Below are positions 8,889 through 18,229 of a stretch of 64,000 nt of DNA, piece by piece. The DNA comes from Candidatus Gastranaerophilales bacterium. Its GTDB lineage: Bacteria > Cyanobacteriota > Vampirovibrionia > Gastranaerophilales > Gastranaerophilaceae. The notes beneath the pieces are model-generated. The model was not told the DNA's origin, ran no database searches, and saw only the letters and a program-made list of their open reading frames with translations. Location of the stretch: assembly GCA_944326475.1 (NCBI GenBank), contig CALVEC010000012.1, positions 1 through 64,000 of the forward strand, written 5' to 3'. The stretch's first letter is position 1, and each line of letters begins with the position of its first letter. Both the position numbers and the translations under genes were made by a program.

Positions 8889-9310
8889 CTAAGCCTCGCA
8901 AAATATTCCTTTAATATATTATCGCATTTTTCTTCAAGTATACCGCCTTTTGCGGATATTCCCGTATTTTTAATTAAATCGGGAAATACTGAGAAAGCGC
9001 CGTAGAGCGAGTCAAAAGACCCGAAGTACACTTTTTTTATCCTTGCCTGATGAATTGCCCAGGCGCACATCGGGCAAGGCTCCAGCGTAACATACAGTTC
9101 GCAGTTTTCAAGTCTCCAGGAGTTCAGCTTTTTTGCAGCTTGTCTTATGGCAAGAATTTCAGCATGTGCCGTCGGGTCATTGAGTTTTTCTTTTTCATTG
9201 TGTGTAATTGCTATTATTTCACCGTTTCTTGCTAATACAGCACCAACAGGCAGGTCGCAACCTGATTTTGCTGCAATTTTGAGAGCTTTTTCCATAAATT
9301 CTGTGTTCAT
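8885..9310 (-). CDS. tadA: tRNA-specific adenosine deaminase
   Basis: Converts the wobble adenosine A34 of tRNA-Arg(ACG) to inosine. The 141 residues carry the deaminase zinc and catalytic signature HAE (residues 49-51) and PCPMC (78-82, ligands C79 and C82), with TLEPCPMCAWAI as in TadA rather than cytidine or dCMP deaminase. Length is slightly short of the E. coli protein, at the tail. It is the first gene of a two-gene operon. A guanine-deaminase-like activity is the main alternative, judged less likely from the motif context. Confidence 0.88.
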   Translation of the reverse strand: MNTEFMEKALKIAAKSGCDLPVGAVLARNGEIIAITHNEKEKLNDPTAHAEILAIRQAAKKLNSWRLENCELYVTLEPCPMCAWAIHQARIKKVYFGSFDSLYGAFSVFPDLIKNTGISAKGGILEEKCDNILKEYFARLR

Positions 9311-9376
9311 ATATTACAGAATATTACAAAATTCAAAAATTTTCACACGTTTTTGTAATATTTCGTAACAAAACAC

Positions 9377-9405
9377 TTGAAATTTGATATACTAAGTGAT
9401 ATATT
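9377..9405 (+). promoter_or_regulatory. Promoter of the sigma factor gene
   Basis: TTGAAA (9377-9382), a 17-base spacer and TATATT (9400-9405). Transcription would begin near 9412, giving a long untranslated leader of about 140 bases before the ATG at 9555, with room for RNA-level control. No known riboswitch was recognised in the leader. Confidence 0.6.
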
Positions 9406-9554
9406 AAATATATCGATAGGATATCTATAAATTCCTCAAGTCTCAAGTGTTCACTACAGATAGACCCGCTCTATGCTGTCACTTTTCGTGCGAAAAATTC
9501 CGTGTAAAGTAAATAAGAAAAGTTAGGATTATAAGAATAAATTAGGAGCAAGTT

Positions 9555-10457
9555 ATGACAAAGTTATCATCCCCCGTAAAACAGACACCAAAAACAAGTA
9601 AACAAAACATTATGCCGGAAGCAAACGACGATTTATTAAACAAATACATCCGAAAGATTTCCCGTATTCCGGTTTTGAACGCTGATGAAGAAAAAGAGCT
9701 TGCAAAGCGTGCAAAAGCTGGTGATATTGATGCAAGAAGACAGCTTGTGCAGGCAAATTTGAGACTGGTTGTAAATATTACTAAAAAGACGGTTCAGGTT
9801 ACTGCACTGCCAATGATTGACCTTATACAGGAGGGTAACCTCGGTCTTATGGTTGCTGTTGAAAAATTTGATTATACTTTGGGTTACAGGTTTTCAACGT
9901 ATGCCGCATGGTGGATAAAACAGGCTGTTTTTAAAGCTATTTCAGAGCAGTCAAGATGTGTGAAAATTCCTGTGTATATTCAGGAAACCTTGTCTAAATT
10001 TTCAAAAATAAAAGCTGAACTTGAACAAAAATACAATGCTTCAGTAAAAAATGAAGAAGTTGCAAAGAAAATGAATGTTGCTCCCGAGAAGATAGATTCA
10101 TTTCTCTCGGCGTTTAATAAATCGGTTTCCATTGATGCGCAGTATGAGCTTCAGGGAGGAAGTGAGGTTACGCTTGCAGATGTGCTCGTCGATGAAAAAG
10201 CTGATGTTTTTACATCAATAGAAAACGAAGGATTAAAAAAAGATTTGGAATATGTAATATCGCAGCTCAAGGAAAGGGAACAGGCGGTTGTCAGAATGAG
10301 ATACGGTCTTGGTCACTGGACTCGCAAAACACTCGAAGAAATAGGGAATCTCTATGGTGTGACAAAAGAATGCATAAGGCAGACAGAAAATCGTGCACTA
10401 AAAAAAATACGTGATTTAAACAACTCGACACATTTGCTGAATGCTTATGTCGGCTGA
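9555..10457 (+). CDS. RNA polymerase sigma-70 factor (RpoD-like, short)
   Basis: The 300-residue protein contains region 1.2 (about 27-60, YIRKISRIPVLNADEE), region 2 (about 70-140, with DLIQEGNLGLMVAVEKFDY and the -10-reading FSTYAAWWIKQAV), region 3 and region 4 (about 225-290, with an HTH TLEEIGNLYGVTKECIRQTE). It lacks the long region 1.1 and non-conserved insert of primary sigma factors, so it is either a compact primary factor or a cyanobacterial-type group 2 factor. AGGAGCAAG precedes the ATG. It is a single-gene unit with its own promoter and terminator. Which promoters it serves is unknown; the many TATAAT boxes here fit any RpoD-type factor. Confidence 0.92.
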   Translation: MTKLSSPVKQTPKTSKQNIMPEANDDLLNKYIRKISRIPVLNADEEKELAKRAKAGDIDARRQLVQANLRLVVNITKKTVQVTALPMIDLIQEGNLGLMVAVEKFDYTLGYRFSTYAAWWIKQAVFKAISEQSRCVKIPVYIQETLSKFSKIKAELEQKYNASVKNEEVAKKMNVAPEKIDSFLSAFNKSVSIDAQYELQGGSEVTLADVLVDEKADVFTSIENEGLKKDLEYVISQLKEREQAVVRMRYGLGHWTRKTLEEIGNLYGVTKECIRQTENRALKKIRDLNNSTHLLNAYVG

Positions 10458-10483
10458 TTCTTATACGAATACTCTGTTACTTC

Positions 10484-10510
10484 AAGGCAGCATTGCTGCC
10501 TTTGTTTTTT
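10484..10510 (+). terminator. Intrinsic terminator after the sigma factor gene
   Basis: A perfect 8-base stem AAGGCAGC / GCTGCCTT with a 3-base loop is followed by TGTTTTTT. Confidence 0.88.
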
Positions 10511-10604
10511 TATTTAATATTTATTCACAAAGACTGTTTAAAACGCAAAAAATATCTGTAAATTGTTTTATTTAAAATAATATAACTTGAGAAGGGAAAA
10601 TATT

Positions 10605-11141
10605 ATGACTAATAATATAGGTATGCGTTTTGAAAATTGGGCGGCAAGCAGTGAAAATTATCAAAAGATGCTCGCTAAACAGTCTGTTGAGCAGTTTAAT
10701 TTTATAGAAAATACTGATTTTTCAAAAACTGCGCCCGAGAACAAAGCGCAAGTCTATACTGCGGCTGTTCAAAATATTGCGGCTTCCAGAATCTCAAATT
10801 ATGACGCAAATAAAAATAACAAAATGGAGTTTGATGAATATGTGAGTGAGCAGGCTGCTATTTATGAAAAGACATTTAATGAACCGTTGAACTTGAGTAT
10901 TCAGGGCATGAAAGAAATGCTAAGGGGTATATTTAACAATTGTGACTTGAATCACGACGGTTCAATAGATAACAAAGAAATGAGCGCAGTATTTGCCTAT
11001 ATGGACAAAGCTGATAATAAAGAAGGTCTTATAGACGGAAAGATTGCTTATGATTCTGCTGTCGGAACAAACTGGGGACATCGTGACATGCCCGGAGTTT
11101 TGCAGATGCTGAAAGACTTTTTATTTCCGCCAAAAAACTAG
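10605..11141 (+). CDS. EF-hand calcium-binding protein
   Basis: The frame opens at 10587, but GAAGGGA lies 7-8 bases before the ATG at 10605, so I start there (178 residues). Two EF-hand loops are visible: DANKNNKMEFDE (about residues 66-77) and DLNHDGSIDNKE (about 108-119), each with Asp/Asn ligands at 1, 3 and 5 and Glu at 12. No signal peptide is seen, so it is probably cytoplasmic. Its role could be calcium buffering or sensing; nothing more specific can be said. Its end overlaps the convergent acetyltransferase gene by 4 bases. A second EF-hand protein is at 31902-32492. Confidence 0.82.
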   Translation: MTNNIGMRFENWAASSENYQKMLAKQSVEQFNFIENTDFSKTAPENKAQVYTAAVQNIAASRISNYDANKNNKMEFDEYVSEQAAIYEKTFNEPLNLSIQGMKEMLRGIFNNCDLNHDGSIDNKEMSAVFAYMDKADNKEGLIDGKIAYDSAVGTNWGHRDMPGVLQMLKDFLFPPKN

Positions 11142-11632
11142 TATAGTGTCTTTTCCATAATGTAGTCATCCATAACAAATCCGTTGCCGATATCAGTTAC
11201 AGCTTCATCAATTTTTTTGAAGCCTAGATTGTTGTAAACATAGACTGATGTCATGTTGTATTTGTTTACGGTGAGTCGTATTCTGTTGAATCCGTGATTT
11301 ATTGCATATTTTTCGGCAAATTCGATTCCTGCACGTCCGAGTCCTTTGCCTCTCATCTTGGCTTTTAAATAAATTTTTGAAAGAAACAGATAGCCGTCAT
11401 CGGGGCAAAAACCTATATAACCTGCAATTTCTCTGTCTTTGTAAATTATATAGTACTCATAACCGTTTTGTATCTGTTCTTTTAATGCTTTTTCAGATTG
11501 GAAATTCTCAAGCATATAGTCAATTTGTTCTTGTGAAAGAATTTTTATATAGTGTTCGTTCCAGATTTCTTGTGCAAGGTTTTCAAGCTCTTTAATTTTT
11601 TCTTCTGAGTCTGTTTTTATAAATTCAATCAT
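11138..11632 (-). CDS. GNAT-family N-acetyltransferase
   Basis: The 164 residues fit the GNAT fold: motif A with LKAKMRGKGLGRAGI (the RxxGxG/A acetyl-CoA site) around residues 92-106, and motif B with NKYNMTSVYVYNNLGFKK (about 122-140). Such enzymes transfer acetyl groups from acetyl-CoA to amines, peptides or antibiotics; the substrate cannot be deduced. An AAGAAAGGG site precedes the start. It stands alone, facing the EF-hand gene. Confidence 0.88.
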   Translation of the reverse strand: MIEFIKTDSEEKIKELENLAQEIWNEHYIKILSQEQIDYMLENFQSEKALKEQIQNGYEYYIIYKDREIAGYIGFCPDDGYLFLSKIYLKAKMRGKGLGRAGIEFAEKYAINHGFNRIRLTVNKYNMTSVYVYNNLGFKKIDEAVTDIGNGFVMDDYIMEKTLY

Positions 11633-11691
11633 AGCAGCCCTTTCTTCTGTGTTATTTTAAAACAAAATGTTTCTAAATAAAACAGCTTTGG

Positions 11692-11721
11692 TTTACAAAG
11701 AAATTATGTTTTGTATATAAT
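11692..11721 (+). promoter_or_regulatory. argS promoter, leaderless arrangement
   Basis: TTTACA (11692-11697), an 18-base spacer and TATAAT (11716-11721). Exactly 6 bases separate the -10 box from the argS ATG at 11728, so RNA would begin at or next to the start codon. No Shine-Dalgarno sequence is present. Confidence 0.65.
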
Positions 11722-11727
11722 TGGTTT

Positions 11728-13482
11728 ATGCTTAAAGATTATATATTGGAACTTGTGGACGGCGCAATTCAGGACGCTGTTAAAGAAAATAAGTTAGGGA
11801 ATATGACGGCGGAAGACAAGTATACTTTGTCTCCTGAAACGCCTAAGAATGAAGAATTTGGTGATTTTGCAGTGAATGTATCATCATTTGCAAGATTTGC
11901 AAAATTGCCGCCGGCTGTGATTGCTCAGAATATTGCCGGATATATAAAATGCAATGACCTTGAAGTGAATACGGTTGCCGGTTTTATCAATTTCAAACTG
12001 GGCAAAAGTTTTTTGGAAACTATAGTTGCAGACATATTGAACGAAAAAGAAGATTTTGGAAAAAATAATTACGGCAGCGGACAAAAAGTTATACTTGAGT
12101 ATGTCTCTGCAAACCCGACAGGACCGTTTCATATCGGGCATGGCAGATGGGCTGCAATGGGAAGCGCGCTGGCTAATCTTTTAAAATTTTCAGGCTATGA
12201 TGTTTTTCAGGAATTTTACATAAATGATGCCGGAAATCAAATTAAAAATCTTGGTAAATCCCTTCATATAAGAGTGCTGCAAGAATTAGGACATAAGATT
12301 GATTTTCCTGCAGATGAAACTGAAAGAAAAAATTATTATCCGGGCGATTACCTGATTCCGATAGCAAAACAGTTTGTTGAAGAAAAACCGGATGATGCAA
12401 AAGCACTGGATGAAAAATTGAAGCCTGAACAGTTGAAAATGCTTTCGGATTTTGCAAAAGCCAAAATGCTGCAGCTTCAAAAAGATTTGCTGAACGGTTT
12501 TAATACTCATTTTGACAACTTCTACTCAGAAACTGAACTACATAAATCAGGTAAAGTTGAAAAATGTGTAAGTCTTTTAAAAGAGAAAGGACTTTTGTAC
12601 GAGAAAGAGGATGCGCTCTGGTTTAAATCTTCTGAATACGGAGATGACCAGGACAGGGTAATCAGAAAGTCAGACGGTTCAAACACTTATCTGACCGCTG
12701 ATATTGCATACCATCACGACAAAATCCAAAGAGGTTTTGACAAACTTATAAATATATGGGGTGCAGACCACCACGGATATGTTGCAAGAATCAGGGCTTC
12801 TATTGAGGCATTGGGCGACAATCCGGACAAGCTCGAAGTTTTGCTCGGACAGCTCGTAAACCTTGTTATAAAAGGTGAACAGGTCAGAATGGGCAAGAGA
12901 AAAAATATGGTTACACTGGAAGACCTGATAAATGAAGTCGGAGTGGATGCAACCAGATACTGGATGATACTGAGAAGTATAGATACGACTCTTGACTTTG
13001 ATATTGAACTGGCTAAGTCTAATACCGATGAAAACCCGGTGTTTTATGTTCAGTATGCCCATGCAAGAGCCTGCTCGATTTTTAGAAATGCCGTAAATGA
13101 GCGGGTGAATGTTGAAACAAAAGAGACAAAACCGGCGATGTTTGAAAAAAATGAGCTTGAAAAACTTATTATGGACGCTGATGTCAGTCTTTTGTGGAAC
13201 AGTGCGGATGAAAAATCAGCGGCTTCAATGAAAAAGCTTATACTAAAACTTGAAGAATACAAACCCGTTATTCTTTCTGCTGCAAAACATAGGGCACCTT
13301 ATATGCTATGTAAGTATTTACAGGAACTCTCAGGCGCATTCCATCAGTTCTATACTTTTACAAGGGTTATTACTGATGATAAAGATGTTACTGTAGCGAG
13401 ACTTGCTCTTGTACGTGCGGTTGAAACAGTAATACGTTCTGCTCTCAAAATTCTTGCGGTAAGCGCTCCGGAGAGAATGTAG
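11728..13482 (+). CDS. argS: Arginyl-tRNA synthetase
   Basis: Charges tRNA-Arg with arginine. In its 584 residues the N-terminal Add-1 domain (about 1-110) is followed by the class I core with HIGH at 135-138 (TGPFHIGHGR), and a KMSKS equivalent written MGKRKNMVTL, a usual variation in ArgRS. The C-terminal anticodon-binding domain ends in APERM. Length is normal. The gene has its own promoter with the -10 box 6 bases upstream and precedes dnaB by 78 bases. Confidence 0.96.
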   Translation: MLKDYILELVDGAIQDAVKENKLGNMTAEDKYTLSPETPKNEEFGDFAVNVSSFARFAKLPPAVIAQNIAGYIKCNDLEVNTVAGFINFKLGKSFLETIVADILNEKEDFGKNNYGSGQKVILEYVSANPTGPFHIGHGRWAAMGSALANLLKFSGYDVFQEFYINDAGNQIKNLGKSLHIRVLQELGHKIDFPADETERKNYYPGDYLIPIAKQFVEEKPDDAKALDEKLKPEQLKMLSDFAKAKMLQLQKDLLNGFNTHFDNFYSETELHKSGKVEKCVSLLKEKGLLYEKEDALWFKSSEYGDDQDRVIRKSDGSNTYLTADIAYHHDKIQRGFDKLINIWGADHHGYVARIRASIEALGDNPDKLEVLLGQLVNLVIKGEQVRMGKRKNMVTLEDLINEVGVDATRYWMILRSIDTTLDFDIELAKSNTDENPVFYVQYAHARACSIFRNAVNERVNVETKETKPAMFEKNELEKLIMDADVSLLWNSADEKSAASMKKLILKLEEYKPVILSAAKHRAPYMLCKYLQELSGAFHQFYTFTRVITDDKDVTVARLALVRAVETVIRSALKILAVSAPERM

Positions 13483-13560
13483 TTTATAGAACTTAAAGAA
13501 TACTTTTAAATCAAAAAAGGTAAGTCTATAATTGTACTATAGATTTGTTGGAAGGGTGTA

Positions 13561-14922
13561 ATGGCAAATAGTTTAATGAAAACCGAAGACGGAAAGATTC
13601 AGCGTATTCCTCCGCAAAATTTGGAGGCGGAAGAAGCTATTCTCGGTGCTGTTTTGACTAATCCTATTTGTCTCAACAAAATTGCGGATTTAATCACTCC
13701 CGAAAGTTTTTACAAACCGGCAAATCGTATGATATACGAGGCTGTACTTGATCTTTTCGGTAAGAACCAGGCAATAGATATTGTGACTGTTTCCGAGCGG
13801 CTGAGTGAAACTGATAAGCTTGAACAAGTCGGAGGCAGAGCTTATGTCAATGATTTGGCGTTGAATGTTGTTACAACCGCAAATATTGAATATTATGCAA
13901 AAATTGTTCAGGAAAAAGCAATAAAAAGAAATCTGATAAATGCGGGTTCCGAGATTGTCGAGATGGCTTATGAAAACAATTCGATGGAAACCACACTTGA
14001 TAATGCGGAGAAGCTGATTTTTAATATTGCTCAGCAAAAAGCTACGACCGACCTGGTTCCTATTGAAGAACTCGTGTTGAAAAGCTATGAACAGATTGAG
14101 TTTAGGTATAACCACAGAGACGAATTGATTGGGGTGCCGACCGGATTTTATGATATTGATATGATGACATCCGGCTTGCAAAAGTCGGACTTGATTATCC
14201 TTGCGGCACGTCCTTCTATGGGTAAGACTGCTTTTGCTTTGAATATTGCGCAGAATGTGGCGCTCAGAGCAAATAAAGCCGTTGCTATTTTTTCACTGGA
14301 GATGCCGAAAGAACAGTTGGTGCAGCGTATGCTTTGTTCTGAGGCGGAGGTTGATACACAGCGCTTAAAAACGGGTCTTATGCAGGCGAAAGACTGGGAA
14401 AAACTTACAACAACAATGAATGTTTTTGCGGAAGCACCTATATACATCGATGACTGCGCAGGGGCTACCGTTATGGATATTAGGGCAAAATGCAGAAGAC
14501 TTATGATGGAAACAAAAGAGCTTGGGCTTATTGTTATCGATTATTTGCAGCTTATGTCCGGTTCTGAAAAAGAAGACCGCTTCCAGCAAATTTCATCTAT
14601 ATCAAGAGGTTTGAAAACACTGGCAAGAGAGCTTGGTGTTCCTGTTATTGCGCTGTCGCAGCTTTCACGTGCGGTTGAACAGAGAAATGATAAAAAGCCG
14701 ATGCTCTCCGACCTTCGTGAATCCGGTGCAATCGAACAAGACGCAGATATTGTTATGTTCATATACCGTGATGAATATTATAAAAAAGAAGAAAGCGAAA
14801 ACCGCGGTAAAGCAGAGGTTATTATAGCAAAACACAGAAACGGTCCTGTCGGAAATGTAGAGCTGCTTTTTCAGGCGAATATTACAAAATTCAAAAACGT
14901 TACAAAAACAGCAGTTTTTTAA
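13561..14922 (+). CDS. dnaB: Replicative DNA helicase
   Basis: Hexameric helicase that unwinds DNA at the fork and recruits primase. The 453 residues contain the N-terminal helical domain (IPPQNLEAEEAILGA near residue 17) and a RecA-like domain with Walker A ARPSMGKTAF (about 217-226), Walker B LIVIDYLQLM (about 325-334) and the SRGLKTLARELGVPVIALSQLSR segment. No intein interrupts it, unlike some cyanobacterial dnaB genes. GGAAGGG precedes the ATG, and a TATAAT at 13527-13532 is a likely -10 box. The end overlaps the convergent TspO gene by 4 bases. Confidence 0.96.
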   Translation: MANSLMKTEDGKIQRIPPQNLEAEEAILGAVLTNPICLNKIADLITPESFYKPANRMIYEAVLDLFGKNQAIDIVTVSERLSETDKLEQVGGRAYVNDLALNVVTTANIEYYAKIVQEKAIKRNLINAGSEIVEMAYENNSMETTLDNAEKLIFNIAQQKATTDLVPIEELVLKSYEQIEFRYNHRDELIGVPTGFYDIDMMTSGLQKSDLIILAARPSMGKTAFALNIAQNVALRANKAVAIFSLEMPKEQLVQRMLCSEAEVDTQRLKTGLMQAKDWEKLTTTMNVFAEAPIYIDDCAGATVMDIRAKCRRLMMETKELGLIVIDYLQLMSGSEKEDRFQQISSISRGLKTLARELGVPVIALSQLSRAVEQRNDKKPMLSDLRESGAIEQDADIVMFIYRDEYYKKEESENRGKAEVIIAKHRNGPVGNVELLFQANITKFKNVTKTAVF

Positions 14923-15308
14923 TTTAGTCTGAATATTTGCCAGTTAAGGTAAAGCGCGAAAGTTGTCCATAAAAAATACGGTATCATCAGAATTGCCGAT
15001 ATTTTTGAGTGCTTGTAAAACATTACAATTACGACTGCGATAAAAATCCAGAGCATTATAAGAATAATCAGAGCCGCTTCTATGTTCTTTATTCCAAAAA
15101 ATACCGGACTCCAAGATAAATTAAGCAGAAGTTGTATTACAAACAGTGCAAGCGGTGCAGATTTGTCGGCTGTTTTATCTGATTCAAGAAACAGAAAAAG
15201 CGATAAAAACATCATTATGTATAAAACACTCCAAACCGGTGCAAACACCCAGTCAGGAGGATGAATTGCCGGTTGGTTAAGACTGTGATACCATTCCATG
15301 TTTTGCAT
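14919..15308 (-). CDS. TspO/MBR-family membrane protein, short form
   Basis: The 129-residue protein matches TspO from the WYxxLxxP motif onward, including PPDWVFAPVWSVLYI, NLSWSPVFFG and a C-terminal LNW-IFRLN. Usual bacterial TspO has about 155-160 residues with five helices; the first helix is missing here. A stop codon lies four codons upstream in frame (near 15318), so the short form is genuine in this sequence. Family members bind porphyrins and other hydrophobic ligands and have been linked to tetrapyrrole and stress responses. Whether the four-helix form folds normally is unknown. Confidence 0.82.
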   Translation of the reverse strand: MQNMEWYHSLNQPAIHPPDWVFAPVWSVLYIMMFLSLFLFLESDKTADKSAPLALFVIQLLLNLSWSPVFFGIKNIEAALIILIMLWIFIAVVIVMFYKHSKISAILMIPYFLWTTFALYLNWQIFRLN

Positions 15309-15360
15309 AGAATAAGTTTACAGCGTAGCTGTTGGGAAAACATTGATAAATCCGGCTATT

Positions 15361-16458
15361 TTATACTGCAAATCTGAAATGCACTATATCACCGTCTTGT
15401 ACAATATAGTCTTTGCCTTCGAGTCTTGTCAGCCCTTTTTCTTTGGCAACGGTATAAGAGCCGCATTTTACAAAGTCGTCGTATCCGGTGACTTCGGCTC
15501 TGATAAATCCTTTTTCAAAGTCTGTATGAATTACACCGGCAGCCTGAGGGGCTTTTGCTCCTGCGGGAATAGTCCAGGCGCGGACTTCCTTTTCACCTGC
15601 CGTGATAAATGTTCTTAAATCAAGCAAATGATATGCCGCTTTAATCATTCTTTCTATGCCGGAATTTTCAACTCCAAGCTCCTGAAGATAGTCTTTTGCT
15701 TCTTCTTCTCCAAGTTCGGCAAGTTCTGCTTCTATTTTTGCAGAAATCACGACTACATCTGCATTGTGAGTCTTTGCGTACTCTCTAACTTCGTCAACAT
15801 AAGCATTTCCTGTCGCAAGGTCGGTTTCTGATACGTTTGCGGCATATATAACTGGTTTTGTCATCATAAGATGCATATTCTTAATAACCGGCAGCTCATC
15901 TTCTTTAAAATGCTCTTTTACATTGATAAAACGACCTGCAGAGAGGAGGTCGAGAAGTTTTGTTACAATATTATTTTCAAGCACTGCTTCTTTGTCGCCG
16001 GTTTTGGCGACCTTAGAAACTCTGGCTTGTCTTTTTTCAAGGCTTGCAATATCAGCAAGTGCAAGTTCTGTATTAATCGTTTCTATATCGTCTGTGGGAT
16101 TAACTTTTCCTGATACGTGAATTGTGTTTGGGTCATCAAAGCAGCGCACTACCTGAATAATAGCATCTACTTCTCTTATATTTGCGAGAAACTGATTGCC
16201 GAGTCCTTCGCCTTTGCTTGCGCCTTTAACAAGCCCTGCAATGTCTACAAATTCTATGGCTGTTGGTATAACAGTATCTGTTTTTACTAAATCTTTCAGC
16301 ACATATAACCGTTCGTCAGGGACTGTAACGACTCCTATGTTCGGTTCTATTGTGCAAAACGGATAGTTAGCGCTTTGCGCATTGCTTGTAGACGTCAATG
16401 CGTTAAATAAAGTTGATTTTCCGACGTTAGGTAGTCCTACGATTCCTGCTCTTAACAA
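15361..16458 (-). CDS. ychF: Ribosome-binding ATPase YchF
   Basis: Obg-related P-loop protein that prefers ATP and binds ribosomes. The G1 motif GLPNVGKST is at residues 8-16, G3 DIAGLVKGAS at about 70-79, and the 365-residue length with a C-terminal TGS domain (ending DGDIVHFRFAV) is typical. Translation appears to begin at TTG (16456-16458): that gives the expected LRAGIVGLPNVGKS N-terminus and AAAGGGG lies about 7 bases before it. It is a single gene downstream of, and on the same strand as, recN. Confidence 0.95.
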   Translation of the reverse strand: MLRAGIVGLPNVGKSTLFNALTSTSNAQSANYPFCTIEPNIGVVTVPDERLYVLKDLVKTDTVIPTAIEFVDIAGLVKGASKGEGLGNQFLANIREVDAIIQVVRCFDDPNTIHVSGKVNPTDDIETINTELALADIASLEKRQARVSKVAKTGDKEAVLENNIVTKLLDLLSAGRFINVKEHFKEDELPVIKNMHLMMTKPVIYAANVSETDLATGNAYVDEVREYAKTHNADVVVISAKIEAELAELGEEEAKDYLQELGVENSGIERMIKAAYHLLDLRTFITAGEKEVRAWTIPAGAKAPQAAGVIHTDFEKGFIRAEVTGYDDFVKCGSYTVAKEKGLTRLEGKDYIVQDGDIVHFRFAV

Positions 16459-16567
16459 TTTTTTCCCCTTTTTGTTTACTTTTACCTAAATCATAGTATA
16501 AACAAATACAAATTTACAGTAATGTTTACCCCTTTTAACATTTTTTATATTATTGAATACCGCAAGA

Positions 16568-18226
16568 CTAATTTGTTCCGTAGATGAGCTGTTTGGCAAA
16601 TTTTACGGAATCTTCCGTAACATCTCCAGCTGCAAGCATGGCAATGGCATTGACCTTATTTTCTTCATCGAGAATGTAGACATGCACCCGGGTTTCTCCA
16701 TCCTGGCTTTTTGCAACATAGAAGTGGCGGTCAGACTTTGCGGCTATAATTGGCTGGTGGGTTATTGCAATAATCTGGCGTGCTTTTGCAAGTTCTGAAA
16801 TTTCTTCGGCAACTGCCTGAGACGCTTTTCCTGATATACCTGTGTCTATTTCATCAAAAATAACCGTGTTAATATTGTCTGAATTTGCAAAAATAGTTTT
16901 CATTGCAAGCATAACGCGAGAAATTTCACCGCCTGAGGCAATTTTTGCCAGCGGTTTGGGGTCTTCCGAGATATTTGTTGAAATAAGAAACTCAACATTG
17001 TCGCAGCCGTTTTGATTGTATTCGCAAGGCTGAATGTCAATGGAGAAACGAACTTTTGGCATATCGAGCTTTTCCAGTTCTTCTGTCATTACAACTGATA
17101 ACTCTCTTGCGATTTCCCGTCTTGATTCAGACAGTGCGTCAGATGCCGCTTTTAAGGCAAGCTCAGTTTCTTTTTGAGCCTGTTCAAGTTCTTCTATATT
17201 TTCGGCGGACGCATCTATTGCATTCATCTCTGCGGAAAGTTTTTTGTACGTTTCAAAAACATCCGCCAGAGTCGTTCCATATTTGCGTTTTAACTTTTCA
17301 AGAAGGTCAATTCGTTCCTGAATTGTGTTGAGTCTCTCCTCGTCCAGCTCCATTGACTCAGAGTAGTCTCTCAATCCCGAAGCTGCGTCTCTTAGCATTT
17401 CTTGTGCAGTTGAAATATTTTCCTCAAATTCGGCGAGTTTTGTATCGTATTCAAGCGCTTTTGAGATTGACGATTTTATTTTTCCAAGCGCAGAAATCAA
17501 ATCCTGCTCTCCGCCGTACAGTCCCCAGTACGCAGCGTAGGTGTGTTCTTTAAGCTTTTCAGAGTTTGCAAGAACGTTTAGTTCTTCTTTTAGCCTTTCA
17601 TCTTCATTTTCGTCTTCTATCTGTGCATTTTCAATTTCAGATATCTGATACTTTAAAAATTCAATCTGCTGTTCCGAAAAGTCTGATTTTTCTTTTGCAC
17701 TGCGGAGTTTTGCTTTTATTTCCGTATATTTTGCGTAAAGTTCCCTGTAAGCCGAAAGTAGTTCCAGATGGTCATTTTTGCCGTAATTATCCAGAAGTGT
17801 TATGTGGTGTTTGGGCTGGACATAAGTATATGTCATGTGTTGTGAATGTATGTCTATAAGCCGTTCCCTGAGCGCTTTTATAACCTCCTGGGTGACAATA
17901 ACGCCGTTTACTCTTGAACGTGAGCCGTTTTCTGTTATTTCTTTGGAGAAAACAAGTTCATTATCAAAAACTTCTATACCGAGATTTTCAGGAAGATTTT
18001 TTGAAAAATCTTTATCTACGCTTACCGTGAGTTCAATAATTGCCCTTGATTTGTCGGTTTTTATGAGTTCCTTCGAGGTTCTTGCTCCGAGTGCTATGTC
18101 TATGGCTTGAATAATTATACTTTTTCCTGCGCCGGTTTCACCTGTAATAACGTTAAAACCTTTATCAAATATAATTTCCAGTTCGTCAATCAATATGAAA
18201 TCTTTTATGTTAAGCGTTTTTATCAT
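16568..18226 (-). CDS. recN: DNA repair protein RecN
   Basis: SMC-like ATPase used in double-strand-break repair. The 552 residues show Walker A GETGAGKS (residues 30-37), two long coiled-coil arms (about 150-370), and the signature/Walker B block LAKIASGGEISRVMLAMKT...VIFDEIDTGISG (about 425-470). The shape and length fit RecN rather than RecF or SMC. Its start is 4 bases after the nadK stop and its GAGGT site lies in the end of nadK, so the two are co-transcribed, a frequent bacterial arrangement. Confidence 0.95.
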   Translation of the reverse strand: MIKTLNIKDFILIDELEIIFDKGFNVITGETGAGKSIIIQAIDIALGARTSKELIKTDKSRAIIELTVSVDKDFSKNLPENLGIEVFDNELVFSKEITENGSRSRVNGVIVTQEVIKALRERLIDIHSQHMTYTYVQPKHHITLLDNYGKNDHLELLSAYRELYAKYTEIKAKLRSAKEKSDFSEQQIEFLKYQISEIENAQIEDENEDERLKEELNVLANSEKLKEHTYAAYWGLYGGEQDLISALGKIKSSISKALEYDTKLAEFEENISTAQEMLRDAASGLRDYSESMELDEERLNTIQERIDLLEKLKRKYGTTLADVFETYKKLSAEMNAIDASAENIEELEQAQKETELALKAASDALSESRREIARELSVVMTEELEKLDMPKVRFSIDIQPCEYNQNGCDNVEFLISTNISEDPKPLAKIASGGEISRVMLAMKTIFANSDNINTVIFDEIDTGISGKASQAVAEEISELAKARQIIAITHQPIIAAKSDRHFYVAKSQDGETRVHVYILDEENKVNAIAMLAAGDVTEDSVKFAKQLIYGTN

Positions 18227-18229
18227 AAT

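Noticed and set aside
13561-14922. Intein in dnaB
   Set aside because: The protein is continuous through both Walker motifs at normal length.
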